DNA of 64,000 nt, from contig CAVYDJ010000001.1 in assembly GCA_963767285.1 (NCBI GenBank), forward strand, positions 434,001-498,000, written 5' to 3'. Both the position numbers and the translations under genes were made by a program. The stretch is from WHSW01 sp963767285 (GTDB lineage Bacteria > Actinomycetota > Thermoleophilia > Solirubrobacterales > 70-9). Below the pieces are notes generated by a model. It ran no database searches. It was not told the origin of the DNA and was given only the letters and a program-made list of their open reading frames with translations. Shown in pieces: positions 16,612-27,120 of this stretch; position 1 is the stretch's first letter, and each line of letters opens with the position of its first letter.

Positions 16612-17853
16612 GTGGACGAGTCGGGGGCGATCGCCGGGCTGGAGCGCACCGAGGAACGGCTGCGCAGCTACGCGACCGAGCGCGGGCTTACGGTCCGCCC
16701 GGAGCTGATCTGGCCGGGCATGCCGCTGCCCTCCGAGCAGCGCGGGCCGATCCGTCACGCCTGCTGGTCGGTCTCAGGGAAGCTGCCGGGCGGTGTCGCC
16801 GGGCGCCTTCGCCACCAGGCTGTGTACGGCAAGACGTTCGGAATGAACGTGGCGATGCAGCACACGATCATGGTCTGCCGGATCCCGGAGTCGGTCGGCT
16901 ACCTGCCGATGCTGTCGGTCCGCGCCGAGGGTCTGGAGCCGTCGCTCTTCTATTGGGCCGGCGACAAGCGCCCGCGCGAGGACGTCGGCGGCTTCGAGTC
17001 CGTCGAGCTCGACCGCCGCTACATCGTCGAGGTCGCCAAGGGCCAGGATCACGCCTGGCTGCGTCAGCTGTTCCCGCCCAGCTTCATCGACTGGCTCGCC
17101 TCGAACACGCCGGTCGACTTCGGCTTTCGCCTCGACGGCGGGGTCTTCACCTGCGAGTGCCCGCAGTACCGCGGCCAGCACCGCGCCGACGGCGAGGTCG
17201 ACTCAGAGCACCTCGACCTGCTCGGCGGCGCCGGCGGGCGGGCCGCGAGCAGGATCCGCGACGAGGTGCTGGAGGAGGCCGATGTCTCGTGGGGCGGGAC
17301 CGCGCCCGACAGCGCCGCGGCCCACGCGGCGCGGGCCGGCGGCCGAAAGCACGGCAGGCTCATGGGGCTGGTGATGAAGCTCGCCGGAGACGGAACGGAC
17401 GACAGCGTCACGGAGTTCGGCGACCGCCACGGGATGGAGGTCAAGGACGCGGCCGAGTTTCACGCCAACCACATCCGGCTGCCGCTGCCCGGGACCGCCA
17501 GCGACGTGCTCACCGGGAGCCTGCCGGGAACGGGTACGCCCGGCGACCTCGCGTGGCTGGAGTTCTCCAGCGCGGTCGACCTGCAGCGCAACTACAGCGC
17601 CGTCGTGATCGAGACCGACCGCGAGCTGCCGAGCCTCTGGGTCGACGCGGACGACGTCACGATCCCTGGCTTCGGCGACGAGCTCGCGCCGGCGGCGCTG
17701 GAGGCCGTGCGCGCTCCGGGCTACGGGATCTCGACCGCCGGGCGCAAGGCGTGCGTCTACCTGGGGTCGCCGCCGGGCTCGTCGAGCTGGCCGAAGGGCG
17801 TGCGCATCGAGGAGCTGTGCGGCCGGGCGGCGGAGATCGTGGCCGCAATCTGA
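16612..17853 (+). CDS. Uncharacterised 413-aa protein, two-part, paralogue of 44872-45702
   Basis: No known family recognised. Soluble, no signal peptide. The segment at about residues 125-185 (FESVELDRRYIVEVAKGQDH, WLRQLF, WLA, FGF) is shared with the protein at 44872-45702, where the same blocks occur in the same order near the C-terminus. The second half (about 255-413) looks like a similar but diverged unit with a different ending, so the protein may be an internal duplication. The GTG start lies 12 nt after the MMPL stop, with TAGGGT (16597-16602) 9 nt upstream overlapping that stop. Co-transcription with the exporter is plausible. Function unknown. Confidence 0.8.
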   Translation: MDESGAIAGLERTEERLRSYATERGLTVRPELIWPGMPLPSEQRGPIRHACWSVSGKLPGGVAGRLRHQAVYGKTFGMNVAMQHTIMVCRIPESVGYLPMLSVRAEGLEPSLFYWAGDKRPREDVGGFESVELDRRYIVEVAKGQDHAWLRQLFPPSFIDWLASNTPVDFGFRLDGGVFTCECPQYRGQHRADGEVDSEHLDLLGGAGGRAASRIRDEVLEEADVSWGGTAPDSAAAHAARAGGRKHGRLMGLVMKLAGDGTDDSVTEFGDRHGMEVKDAAEFHANHIRLPLPGTASDVLTGSLPGTGTPGDLAWLEFSSAVDLQRNYSAVVIETDRELPSLWVDADDVTIPGFGDELAPAALEAVRAPGYGISTAGRKACVYLGSPPGSSSWPKGVRIEELCGRAAEIVAAI

Positions 17854-17920
17854 GCGTCGCGCGGGCCCGATATCCGGCCAACGCGGTTTTCGCTACTCCA
17901 ACCCGGGTAGGCGAGGGGGC

Positions 17921-18067
17921 ATGGAACTATCACTACTACTGATCGTGATCGGGATCGTGCTCGCGGTCCTCGTGCATTACGCACTGGGAATCGCCTGCAT
18001 CCTGATCGGACTCGTGTTGCTGCTCTGGCCGCGAATCAGCGGCCGCACCAGCGAAACCCGGGTCTGA
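17921..18067 (+). CDS. 48-aa two-helix membrane peptide
   Basis: A short open frame with an excellent ribosome binding site (GAGGGGG ending 2 nt before the ATG region, 17914-17920). It encodes a hydrophobic protein: helix LSLLLIVIGIVLAVLVHYAL, a short turn, then ACILIGLVLLLWP, ending in the hydrophilic tail RISGRTSETRV. The composition resembles the many small DUF-type actinobacterial membrane proteins with two spanning segments. It lies between the 413-aa protein and the convergent ABC operon (7 bp to the next stop). Role unknown. Confidence 0.65.
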   Translation: MELSLLLIVIGIVLAVLVHYALGIACILIGLVLLLWPRISGRTSETRV

Positions 18068-18074
18068 CCGGCAA

Positions 18075-19408
18075 CTAGTTCACAGCGCTTGGAGGCGTCG
18101 CCGGGCCGCCCGCACGGGCGGCCCGCTTCGCCGCCTCGAGCGCCTCGGGGTCGCGCAGGTGGCATTCGACCTCGACCCCGTCGGCGACCAGCCGACGAGG
18201 CTCGGCGCCGTGGTTGAACTCGACCTCGACCCCGTCGGCGACGACCTCGGTCGCCGCGACGCCCTTCCAGAACGGGTCGTCGGGGGCGCCGGAGCGCATC
18301 GCCTCGAGGACCGCGGCGGCATCCTCGCCATCGTGGCCGTCGCCGGCAGGTAACACCGCCTCGAAGCTCGGCTGGTCCATCGCGTCGAGGTCGCCGACCA
18401 TCTCGCGCTCGCGCTCGTAGTCCTCCTCGGGGAGCTGGGTCCAGCGCTGCTCGAGGAGCCAGCGCAGGTCGCGGCTCTCCCAGCCGCAGACCTCGAACGC
18501 CTGCGGGCAGCGGGGATGGAACCGACAGCCGAGCGGCGGCGAGACTGCGTCCGGGATCTCGCCCCGCGGCAGGTCGCGCGGGACGCTGCGCCGCGGGTCG
18601 GGTTGCGGGATCGCCTTCAGCAGAGACTGGGTGTAGGGGTGCTTGGGGTCGGCATAGATCTTCTCGGCCGGCCCCATCTCGACGATCCGGCCCAGGTACA
18701 TGATCGCGATCCGGTCGCAGAAGAACTTCGCGGTTGCGAGGTCGTGGGTGATGTAGATGTAGGTCAGATCCAGCTCAGACTTGAGCTTGATCATCAGCTC
18801 GAGGATCTTCGCCCGCACGCTCATGTCGAGCATCGAGACCGGCTCGTCCGCGACCAGCACCTCGGGCTCGAGGATCAGCGCCCGGGCGAGCACGGCCCGC
18901 TGCTTCTGGCCGCCGGAGAGATCGGTCGGGTACTTGTCGGCGAACTGCGCGGCGGGAGCGAGTCCGACCCGCTCGAGTGCCTCGGCGACCAGTCGCTCGC
19001 GCTCGGCGCGGTTCTCGGCGAGGCCGTGGAAGCGCAGCGGGTCGCCGACGGAGGTGCCGATCGTCATCGCCGGGTTCAGCGACGCGTGCGGGTCCTGGAA
19101 GACGATCTGCAGGCGGCGGCGCAGGTCGCGCATCTCAATCTCGTCGAGTCCGGTGATCTCATCGCCGTCGAGCTTGACGCTGCCGCTCGTCGCCGCCACC
19201 AGCCCGAGCAGCGTCCGGCCGAGTGTCGTCTTGCCGGACCCGGACTCGCCGACCAAGCCGAGCACCTCGCCCTTGTGGAGGTCGAAGGTGACCCCGTCGA
19301 CCGCCGCGACCGAGCCCGACTCGCGGCCGCGCAGGCGGTCCACGAACGAGCCGCGAACCGAGTAGTGGGTATGGAGGTCGCGGACTTGGATCAGGGCGTC
19401 GTCAGCCA

Positions 19409-19409
<1 letters not shown>
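18075..19409 (-). CDS. Peptide ABC transporter ATPase, OppF/DppF type, with C-terminal extension (system 1)
   Basis: A 444-aa ATPase energising import with the partner at 19409-20440. Walker A is GESGSGKTTLG, the signature motif LSGGQKQRAVLARAL, Walker B LVADEPVSMLD, and the oligopeptide-transporter C-terminal domain carries the Cys cluster CRFHPRCPQAFEVC that binds an iron-sulfur cluster or metal in this family. Typical OppF proteins end at about 330-350 aa; here about 100 extra residues follow, Asp/Glu-rich and containing a repeated VADGVEVE segment from an in-frame 23-bp duplication (18166-18188 and 18220-18242). ATG 19409 shares its A with the previous stop. Last gene of the system 1 operon. 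Confidence 0.92.
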
Positions 19410-20432
<1,023 letters not shown>

Positions 20433-20440
<8 letters not shown>

Positions 20441-21428
20441 GGTCCACCTCCGTCATCGCCGTTGCGCCGCCTGTCCGGGGCTCGATCGGGCCGGCGGGCG
20501 GCAGCTCCGCCTCGGCCTCGACGGGGATCTCGGGCGGGTCGATCGGCCGCTCCCGGATCAGCGGGTTGAGGGTGTCGTTGATCCCTTCGCCGACCAGCGT
20601 GAACCCGGTGATCAGGAGCACGATCGCCAGCCCGGGGAACAGACCCGTCCACCAGATCCCGGCCCCGGCGTCGTCGATCGCCCGCTGCAGGTCGTAGCCC
20701 CACTCGGCCGCCTCGTTCGGCTGGATCCCGTAGCCGAGGAAGCCGAGCGCCGCCAGGGTGGCGATCGCGTCGGCGGCGTTCAGGGTCGCGATCGCGGGAA
20801 CGTTCTGGATCACGTTGTTGAACACGTAGCGGGTGATGATCGTTCGTCGCGGGGCGCCGAGCGCCCGAGCCGCCTCGACGTAGTTCTCCTCGCGGACGCT
20901 GATCACGTGGTTGCGCACGACCCGGAAGTACTGCGGGATGTAGACGACGGTGATCGCGATCGCCGCCGAGAAGACCCCCTGCCCGATCGAGTTGGAGAGC
21001 AGGAAGGCGATCACGATCGCGAGCAGGATGTACGGGAAGGCGAACAGCGCGTCCATGATCAGGACCAGGACGCGATCGAGCCGCCCGCCGACGTAGCCGG
21101 AGATCAGCCCCAGCGGTACCCCGACCAGCAGCGAGACCACGACCGCGAAGACGACCACCTCGATCGCCGTCCGGGAGCCCCAGACGATCCGCGAGAGCAC
21201 GTCGGTCGACTGCACCGTGGTTCCGAACAGGTGCATCGAGTCCGGGCGTGCCTGCTTCGCAAAGCGCTCCCCGTCGGAGCTGAACTGGTCGAAGCCGTAG
21301 GGCGCGATCAGCGGCGCGAAGATCGCCAGGATCAGGAAGAAGGCGACGATGATGATCCCGGCGATCAGGATCCACTTCGACAGCCCGCGGGCCTCGGTTG
21401 CCGGTTTGAGCGCGCGCGGCACCCGCAT
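20433..21428 (-). CDS. Peptide ABC transporter permease, OppC/DppC type (system 1)
   Basis: A 331-aa inner-membrane subunit with an N-terminal anchor (WILIAGIIIVAFFLILAIFA) followed by the OppC_N region, the five-helix transport domain, and the EAA coupling loop EAARALGAPRRTIITRYVFNN that contacts the ATPases. The C-terminal tail is Pro/Glu-rich. Only 3 bp separate it from the OppB-type gene upstream. Confidence 0.93.
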
Positions 21429-21431
21429 CGC

Positions 21432-22454
21432 CTAGTACCTCACCCTCGGGTCGACCATCGCCGCGACCATGTCGATCAGCACGGAGATCACGACCACCGC
21501 GAGCGCGAATACGGTGATGATCCCCTGGACGGCGATGTAATCGCGCTCGTCGAGGTAGCGGATCAGCTCGGCGCCGAGCCCCGGCCAGTTGAAGGTCTGC
21601 TCCGTGACCACGGCGCCGCCGAGCAGAATCGCGAACTGCAGGCCGGCGATCGTGATCACCGGGACCATCGCGTTGCGGAACGCGTGGTGGAGGACGACCC
21701 GGCGCTCGGAGACGCCGCGGGCGCGCGCCGCCTCGACGTAGTCCCCCTTCATCGTCTGCATCAGGTTGACGCGGACGAGGCGGATCATCACCCCGCTCAC
21801 CACCAGCCCGAGGGTGACGGCGGGCAGGATCAGGTGCTTGACGACGTCCCAGAACGCGTCCCAGTTGCCGTCCAGCAGTGAGTCGATCAAATAGAAGTGG
21901 GTGACCTTGTTGAGCTCGAAGTCGACGATCGGGCTCACCCGGCCCGACGTCGGTAACCCGAGCGCCGGCGCGATCCAGATCTGGGCCAGGAAGCCGAGGA
22001 AGAAGACCGGGGTTGCGTAGATGATGATCCCGAACATCCGCCCGCTGAAGTCGATCGGCCCGTCGCGGTAACGCCCGGCCAGCAGGCCGACCGGGATCCC
22101 GACCGCGATCGTGATCATGAACGCCCAGAAGGTGAGCTCGACCGTGGCGCTGCCGTTGTCGACCAGGATCGAGGTGACGGTGCGGTTGTCGGTCAGCGTC
22201 GTCCCGAGGTCGAGCGTGACGACGTCGCCGAGGTACTCGACGTACTGCTCGAGGATCGGCTTGTCGAACCCGGCCGCGTGGCGGCGCTCGTCGAGCTCCT
22301 CCTGCGAGAGCCGGCCGCCGAGCGCCGACTGGATCGGGTCCCCGGGGGCCACCCGCATCAGCAGGAAGACCATCGTCAGCAGGATGAAGACGGTCGGGAT
22401 CGCCAGCAACAGGCGCGTCAGCGCGTAGCGCCGCAGCGACGTCCCGTGCGCCAT
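21432..22454 (-). CDS. Peptide ABC transporter permease, OppB/DppB type (system 1)
   Basis: A 340-aa permease. The N-terminus (RYALTRLLLAIPTVFILLTMV, then MRVAPGDP) is the family hallmark, and the EAA loop is EAARARGVSERRVVLHHAFRN. It forms the membrane channel with the OppC-type protein. It follows the solute-binding lipoprotein gene by 25 bp. Confidence 0.93.
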   Translation of the reverse strand: MAHGTSLRRYALTRLLLAIPTVFILLTMVFLLMRVAPGDPIQSALGGRLSQEELDERRHAAGFDKPILEQYVEYLGDVVTLDLGTTLTDNRTVTSILVDNGSATVELTFWAFMITIAVGIPVGLLAGRYRDGPIDFSGRMFGIIIYATPVFFLGFLAQIWIAPALGLPTSGRVSPIVDFELNKVTHFYLIDSLLDGNWDAFWDVVKHLILPAVTLGLVVSGVMIRLVRVNLMQTMKGDYVEAARARGVSERRVVLHHAFRNAMVPVITIAGLQFAILLGGAVVTEQTFNWPGLGAELIRYLDERDYIAVQGIITVFALAVVVISVLIDMVAAMVDPRVRY

Positions 22455-22479
22455 CAGGCGCCCCTATCCGCTTGCCGGA

Positions 22480-24054
22480 TCAGCTCTTGGTGATCAGCCA
22501 CCAGCGGAAGATGAACGCCGGGTCGAAGGTGTCCTCGACGCCCTCGACGCCATCGCGCACAGCGCCCACCTGGTCGCCCTGCCAGATCGGGATGTTCGGC
22601 GCCTCTTCGGCCGAGATCTCCTGAATCCGCTCGAACGCCGCCTGGCGCACGGCGTCGTCGGTCGACGCCTTCTCCTCGGCCAGCAGCTTGTTGACCTCGG
22701 GGTTGTCGTAGTGGATGTTCAGGAAGCTGGTCTTCGACAGGAAGTTGCCGACGTAGTCGTCGGGATCCGGGTAGTCCGGGAACCAGCCGAGCTGGTAGGT
22801 CGGGTACTTGTCGGTGAACGCCGCCTCCGAGAACTGATTCCACTCGGTCGACTCCAGCGTCACCTCGAACAGGCCCGACTCGTCGAGCTGGCGCTTGATC
22901 TCGGCGTACTCGTCGCCGGACGCGGGCCCGTAGTGCGACGGCGTCCACCAGACCTCGAGCGGGACCGGGGTGTCGACCCCGGCGTCGTCGAGGATCTGCT
23001 GTGCAGTGTCGACGTCCGGCCCCTCGCCGTACTTGTCCTTGAACGCCTCGGTGGCGAAGGGCAGGCTCGACGGGATCATCGAGTACAGCGGCTTGACGGT
23101 GCCGTTGTAGACGTTGTCGACGATCGACTGGCGGTCGATGGTCTGCGCTACGGCCTGGCGGATCGCCAGCTTCTCCTCGTCGGTGTCACCCGGCTGGAGG
23201 TCGAGGTTGAAGTTGAGGTAGCGGATCTCCGCGCCCTCGCCCTGGACGACGTTGACGCCCTCGGCGCTGCGAAGGTCCTCGAGGTCGGTCGGCGAGAGGC
23301 TGCGGTAGGCGATGTCGACGTCGCCTCCTTCGACCGCGAGCTTCAGCGCCGATGCCTTGTCGAAGTACTGGGTGATCGCGGTGTTGGTCTGCGCCGGATC
23401 CTCCCCGTTGTACTCGGGGTTGGCCTGCAGGACGGTCTGCTGGCCGGGCTCGTACTGCTCGACCGTGTAGCGGCCGGAGCCGATCACGCTCGCGTCGTCC
23501 TGCAGCTTGTCGGCGGGGAAGACGTCCGACGGGACGATCGCGAACGAGGCGGTGGCCAGCACCGAGGGCCAGGTCGCGTCGGGCTCGGCCAGGTTGAAGA
23601 CCACCGTGTTCTTGTCCGGGGCCTCGACGCTCTTCATGTTCGCGAGCAGCGAGGAGGCGCCGTTCGGGTCGGCGATCTCGACGTTGCGCTCGAACGAGAA
23701 GACCACGTCCTCGGCGTCGAGAGTGGAGCCGTCGGAGAAGACGCCGTCGTCGGGCAGCGTGCACTCGAAGGTGACCTCATCCTTGAAATCGCAGGACTCG
23801 GCGGCCTCCGGCACCGGCTTCGTTTCGCCGGGTGGGAACTGCACGAGGTTCTGGTAGACGTTGTAGATGATGTCGTAGGAGGGGAGGTCGTAGGTCCCGG
23901 CCGGGTCGAAGCTGACCGGCTGGTCGGTCGTACCGCGGATCACCGTGTCGGAACTGCCCCCGCTGTCGCCAGATTCGTCGTCACCACACGCGGCGATCCC
24001 GAGTCCCAGCGCGGCGCTTGCAAGGACGACTGCCGACAGACGGCTGATGCGCAT
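22480..24054 (-). CDS. Peptide ABC transporter solute-binding lipoprotein (system 1)
   Basis: A 524-aa extracytoplasmic family 5 binding protein (SBP_bac_5). The signal peptide ends in the lipobox LGIAAC, so the mature protein is anchored by a lipidated Cys. The domain I segment begins VSFDPAGTYDLPSY..., and RQAVAQTIDRQSIVDNVYNG is the typical family 5 helix. ATG 24054 (MRISRL) is chosen because AGGGAG lies 5 nt upstream; the GTG six bases earlier overlaps it. It is the first gene of the order binding protein, B, C, D, F. It could bind peptides, sugars or opines: family 5 ligands are diverse. Confidence 0.92.
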   Translation of the reverse strand: MRISRLSAVVLASAALGLGIAACGDDESGDSGGSSDTVIRGTTDQPVSFDPAGTYDLPSYDIIYNVYQNLVQFPPGETKPVPEAAESCDFKDEVTFECTLPDDGVFSDGSTLDAEDVVFSFERNVEIADPNGASSLLANMKSVEAPDKNTVVFNLAEPDATWPSVLATASFAIVPSDVFPADKLQDDASVIGSGRYTVEQYEPGQQTVLQANPEYNGEDPAQTNTAITQYFDKASALKLAVEGGDVDIAYRSLSPTDLEDLRSAEGVNVVQGEGAEIRYLNFNLDLQPGDTDEEKLAIRQAVAQTIDRQSIVDNVYNGTVKPLYSMIPSSLPFATEAFKDKYGEGPDVDTAQQILDDAGVDTPVPLEVWWTPSHYGPASGDEYAEIKRQLDESGLFEVTLESTEWNQFSEAAFTDKYPTYQLGWFPDYPDPDDYVGNFLSKTSFLNIHYDNPEVNKLLAEEKASTDDAVRQAAFERIQEISAEEAPNIPIWQGDQVGAVRDGVEGVEDTFDPAFIFRWWLITKS

Positions 24055-24109
24055 ATCCACTCCCTATCTCGTGCCGCGTCCGGCGGCGGATACCTCTCTC
24101 GCGGTCAGC

Positions 24110-24988
24110 CTAACCCAACCGTCTCAAGGGCGGCCTTGCGGAGGTAAGAATTCGGTCAGTGCGCGGCGACCCGGCGGCGGCGACCCGGGCGGCCGTTGAT
24201 TGCGGGTGGACGACGGCCTGATTCCAGGTGACGCGTACGACGCGTTCGCCGTGGGCCTCCAGCAGGGCCTGGCGTTCGGCGTCGAGGGTCGGCTCGTGCC
24301 AGGCAGCGCCGTCCGCCTCGACGATCAGGCGCTGCTTCGGCCAGCGGAAGTCCGGGACGACGCGGCGGCCGGACAGGATCAGCGGCTTGTTGACGTCCGG
24401 GTGCTCGAAGCCGGCGGCGAGGAGGAGGTCCATGGTTCGGATCAGTAACGGGAGGCTGACCCGGCGTAGGCCCTGGGCTCGGCGGACGGCGTGGCGGAGG
24501 GATTTCTCGTCGAGGAGGGCAGCGAGGTCGATGATGGTGCGGGCCGCGGTGGTGATCGGCACGCCGCGGTGGCGCGTTCGGTCGCGAGGATCGAGAATCA
24601 GTGAGCGGTGGACGGTCACGCCGGGGATTGCGCGCTTGCCCTGGCCGTTTACCGTGACTTCTGGCCTGGGCTCGTCGCCTTCGAGGAAACCCCACAGCCA
24701 GCCGCCCGCGCGGTGGCTGAGCACCGCGTCTCCCGCGGCCTTCACCGCGGCGAGGTAGCGGGCCTCGGGCGCGTCGAGCTCGAAACCGAGGGCGTACACG
24801 CCTCGGTAAAGGCGGTGAAGGTGACCGGCGCGCTCGCGTCGCACTACGCCTTGTTTGGAGAGCCCGAACCGTCGAAGCTCAGCGACGGAGAACACACCCC
24901 AACAGTCCTCGGCAGCCCGCGCGATCCGCGCATCCGGCCGAGTGTCGGCTGAGTACCGGAATCCGGAACCAGGACGACGTTCGACCAC
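24110..24988 (-). CDS. AbiEi antitoxin-domain / DUF559-like protein, solitary
   Basis: A 292-aa protein. The N-terminal third (IARAAEDCWGVFSVAELRRF, GLSKQGVVRRERAGHLHRLY, RGVYALG) is an AbiEi_4-type winged helix. The C-terminal part (VVPDFRWPKQRLIVEADG, then WHEPTLDAERQALLEAHGERVVRVT) has the DUF559/Vsr-like layout, with Asp, Glu and Asp positioned like a PD-(D/E)xK nuclease core. Such fusions are abundant in actinobacteria, usually without the AbiEii toxin, as here. It is on the same strand between the two peptide transporter operons (60 bp and 55 bp gaps). The GTG start lacks a clear ribosome binding site. DNA binding or cleavage is inference. Confidence 0.75.
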   Translation of the reverse strand: MVERRPGSGFRYSADTRPDARIARAAEDCWGVFSVAELRRFGLSKQGVVRRERAGHLHRLYRGVYALGFELDAPEARYLAAVKAAGDAVLSHRAGGWLWGFLEGDEPRPEVTVNGQGKRAIPGVTVHRSLILDPRDRTRHRGVPITTAARTIIDLAALLDEKSLRHAVRRAQGLRRVSLPLLIRTMDLLLAAGFEHPDVNKPLILSGRRVVPDFRWPKQRLIVEADGAAWHEPTLDAERQALLEAHGERVVRVTWNQAVVHPQSTAARVAAAGSPRTDRILTSARPPLRRLG

Positions 24989-25048
24989 GGTGCCGTCGAC
25001 CGTTACTGATCAATGCGCCCCCGGAGCGCGCTCAGGGTGCCGAAAGCG

Positions 25049-26083
25049 CTACGCCGTCGGCGCGGCTTTTGCGCGGGCTTCGCGGCCGACGGGGTGGTGG
25101 CAGGCGGCCCAGTGGTCGTTGCCGTAGTTGACCAGCGGCGGCTCGACCTCGGAGCAGATCTCGGTTGCCCTGGGGCAGCGGGTGTGGAAGCGGCAGGCCG
25201 CGGGGGGGTTCGCGGGGCTGGGGACGTCGCCCTCGAGGACGATCTGCTCGCGGGCCGCGTTGGCGCGTGGGTCGGGGATCGGCACCGCCGACAGCAGCGA
25301 CAGCGTGTAGGGGTGGATCGGCTTCTCGTAGACGTCGTCGGCGGGGCCGATCTCGACGATCTTGCCCAGGTACATGACGGCGATCCGGTCGGCGACGTGG
25401 CGGACGACGCTGAGGTCGTGGGCGACGAACAGGTAGGTGAGGTCGAACTCCTCCTGGAGGTCCTCCAGCAGGTTGATGATCTGCGCCTGGATCGAGACGT
25501 CGAGGGCGGAGACCGGCTCGTCGGCGACGATCAGCTTCGGCTTCAGCGCCAGCGCGCGCGCGATCCCGATCCGCTGGCGCTGGCCGCCGGAGAACTCATG
25601 CGGGAAGCGGTTGAAGTGCTCTGGGTTGAGGCCGACGATCTCGAGCAGCCGGCGGACCTCGTCGCGGACCCCGGAGCGGGGGACGATCCCGTGCAGGCGC
25701 ATCGGGTCGCCGACGATCTGGGCGATCCGCTTGCGCGGGTTCAGCGACGCGTAGGGATCCTGGAACACGATCTGCATCTGCGGCCGCAGGGCTCGCGACT
25801 CGCGGTGCGAGAGCCCGGTGATCTCGCGCCCCTCGAAGCGCACCGACCCCGAGGTCGGCTCGATCAGCTGCAGGATGGTGCGCGCCAGGGTCGACTTGCC
25901 GCAACCCGACTCGCCGACCAGACCGAGCGTCTCACCCCGGTTGATGGCGAACGAGACGTCGTCGACCGCCTGCACCGCGCCGATCTGCTTGTCGAAGAGG
26001 ATCCCGCGCTTGATCGGGAAGTGTTTGACGAGGTGCTCGACCTCCAGGATCGGGCCGCCGTTCGTGGACGCAGCCTCGCTCAC
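25049..26083 (-). CDS. Peptide ABC transporter ATPase, OppF type (system 2)
   Basis: A 344-aa ATPase. Walker A is GESGCGKSTLA, signature FSGGQRQRIGIARAL, Walker B IVADEPVSALD, and the family C-terminal cluster CRFHTRCPRATEIC is present. Unlike the system 1 homologue it has the standard length. It overlaps the OppD-type gene by 4 bp and is the last gene of system 2. Confidence 0.93.
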   Translation of the reverse strand: MSEAASTNGGPILEVEHLVKHFPIKRGILFDKQIGAVQAVDDVSFAINRGETLGLVGESGCGKSTLARTILQLIEPTSGSVRFEGREITGLSHRESRALRPQMQIVFQDPYASLNPRKRIAQIVGDPMRLHGIVPRSGVRDEVRRLLEIVGLNPEHFNRFPHEFSGGQRQRIGIARALALKPKLIVADEPVSALDVSIQAQIINLLEDLQEEFDLTYLFVAHDLSVVRHVADRIAVMYLGKIVEIGPADDVYEKPIHPYTLSLLSAVPIPDPRANAAREQIVLEGDVPSPANPPAACRFHTRCPRATEICSEVEPPLVNYGNDHWAACHHPVGREARAKAAPTA

Positions 26084-27120
26084 GCTGCCGGCTCCTCGAG
26101 CCCGATCTCACCCGAGCTGACCACGCGCAGGGTCTTCTTCTGCTCCGGCGTCAGCCAGCAGCGGTCCGCGTGTCCGCGCTCGGGGATCCGCTCCTCGAGC
26201 GGCGGTAGTTGCGTGCATTTCGCGAAGGCATGCGGGCAGCGGGAACGGAAAGCGCAGCCGTCAGGGAGCGCGATCAGCGACGGAGGTTGGCCGGGGATCT
26301 GCGCGAGACGGGCGGTTCGCGGCTTGTCGATCCGGGTCAGCGAGCCGAGCAGGCCCCAGGTGTAGGGGTGCTGCGGGTCGTAGAAGATCTGGTCGAGCGT
26401 CCCCGCCTCGACCACCCGGCCCGCGTACATGACCATCACGCGGTCGGCAACCTCGGCGACGACGCCGAGGTCGTGGGTGATCATGATCACCGCCATCCCG
26501 AACTCCTGGCGCAGGCGCTCGATCAGCCGCAGGATCTGCGCCTGGGTGGTGACATCGAGGGCCGTGGTCGGCTCGTCGGCGATCAGCAGCTTCGGCTCGT
26601 TGGTGAGCGCCATCGCGATCATCGCCCGCTGGCGCATCCCGCCCGAGAACTCGTGCGGGTACTCGCCGACCCGCCGTGCGGGGTCGGGGATCCCGACGAG
26701 GCCGAGCAGCTCGATCGCACGAGCCATCGCGGCCTTGTCGTCGACCTCCTGGTGGACCTGGATCGCCTCGACGAGCTGCTTGCCGACCTTGTAGAAGGGG
26801 TGCAGCGAGGAAAGGGGGTCCTGGAAGATCATCGAGATCTGCGCACCTCGGACCGCGCGCAGATCCTCGTCCGGGAGCGTCACCAGGTCGCGGCCCTCGA
26901 ACATTGCCCGGCCGGTGATCGCCGCGTTGCTCGCCCGGGTGAGGCCGAGGATGGTCATGTTGGCGACGCTCTTGCCCGATCCAGACTCGCCGACGATCCC
27001 GAGCATCTCGCCGCGCTTGACGTCGAACGAAACCCCGTCGACGGCCTTGACGACCCCCTCGTCGGTATCGAAGTGGACCTTCAGGTCCTCGACGCGCAAT
27101 AGCGGCTCGGTGGCACTCAT
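26080..27120 (-). CDS. Peptide ABC transporter ATPase, OppD type (system 2)
   Basis: A 346-aa ATPase. Walker A is GESGSGKSVAN, where Ser-Val replaces the usual Thr-Leu pair as in many OppD proteins. The signature is FSGGMRQRAMIAMAL, Walker B LIADEPTTALD, and the C-terminal cluster is CAFRSRCPHAFAKC. It overlaps both neighbours by 4 bp (ATGA type), so B, D and F are translationally coupled. Confidence 0.93.
   Translation of the reverse strand: MSATEPLLRVEDLKVHFDTDEGVVKAVDGVSFDVKRGEMLGIVGESGSGKSVANMTILGLTRASNAAITGRAMFEGRDLVTLPDEDLRAVRGAQISMIFQDPLSSLHPFYKVGKQLVEAIQVHQEVDDKAAMARAIELLGLVGIPDPARRVGEYPHEFSGGMRQRAMIAMALTNEPKLLIADEPTTALDVTTQAQILRLIERLRQEFGMAVIMITHDLGVVAEVADRVMVMYAGRVVEAGTLDQIFYDPQHPYTWGLLGSLTRIDKPRTARLAQIPGQPPSLIALPDGCAFRSRCPHAFAKCTQLPPLEERIPERGHADRCWLTPEQKKTLRVVSSGEIGLEEPAA

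Noticed and set aside
18102..18125. Intrinsic terminator
   Set aside because: The palindrome lies inside the coding sequence and has no T tract; kept only as an observation with the ATPase tail.
24110..24988. AbiE-type toxin-antitoxin system
   Set aside because: No AbiEii nucleotidyltransferase-like gene is present on either side.
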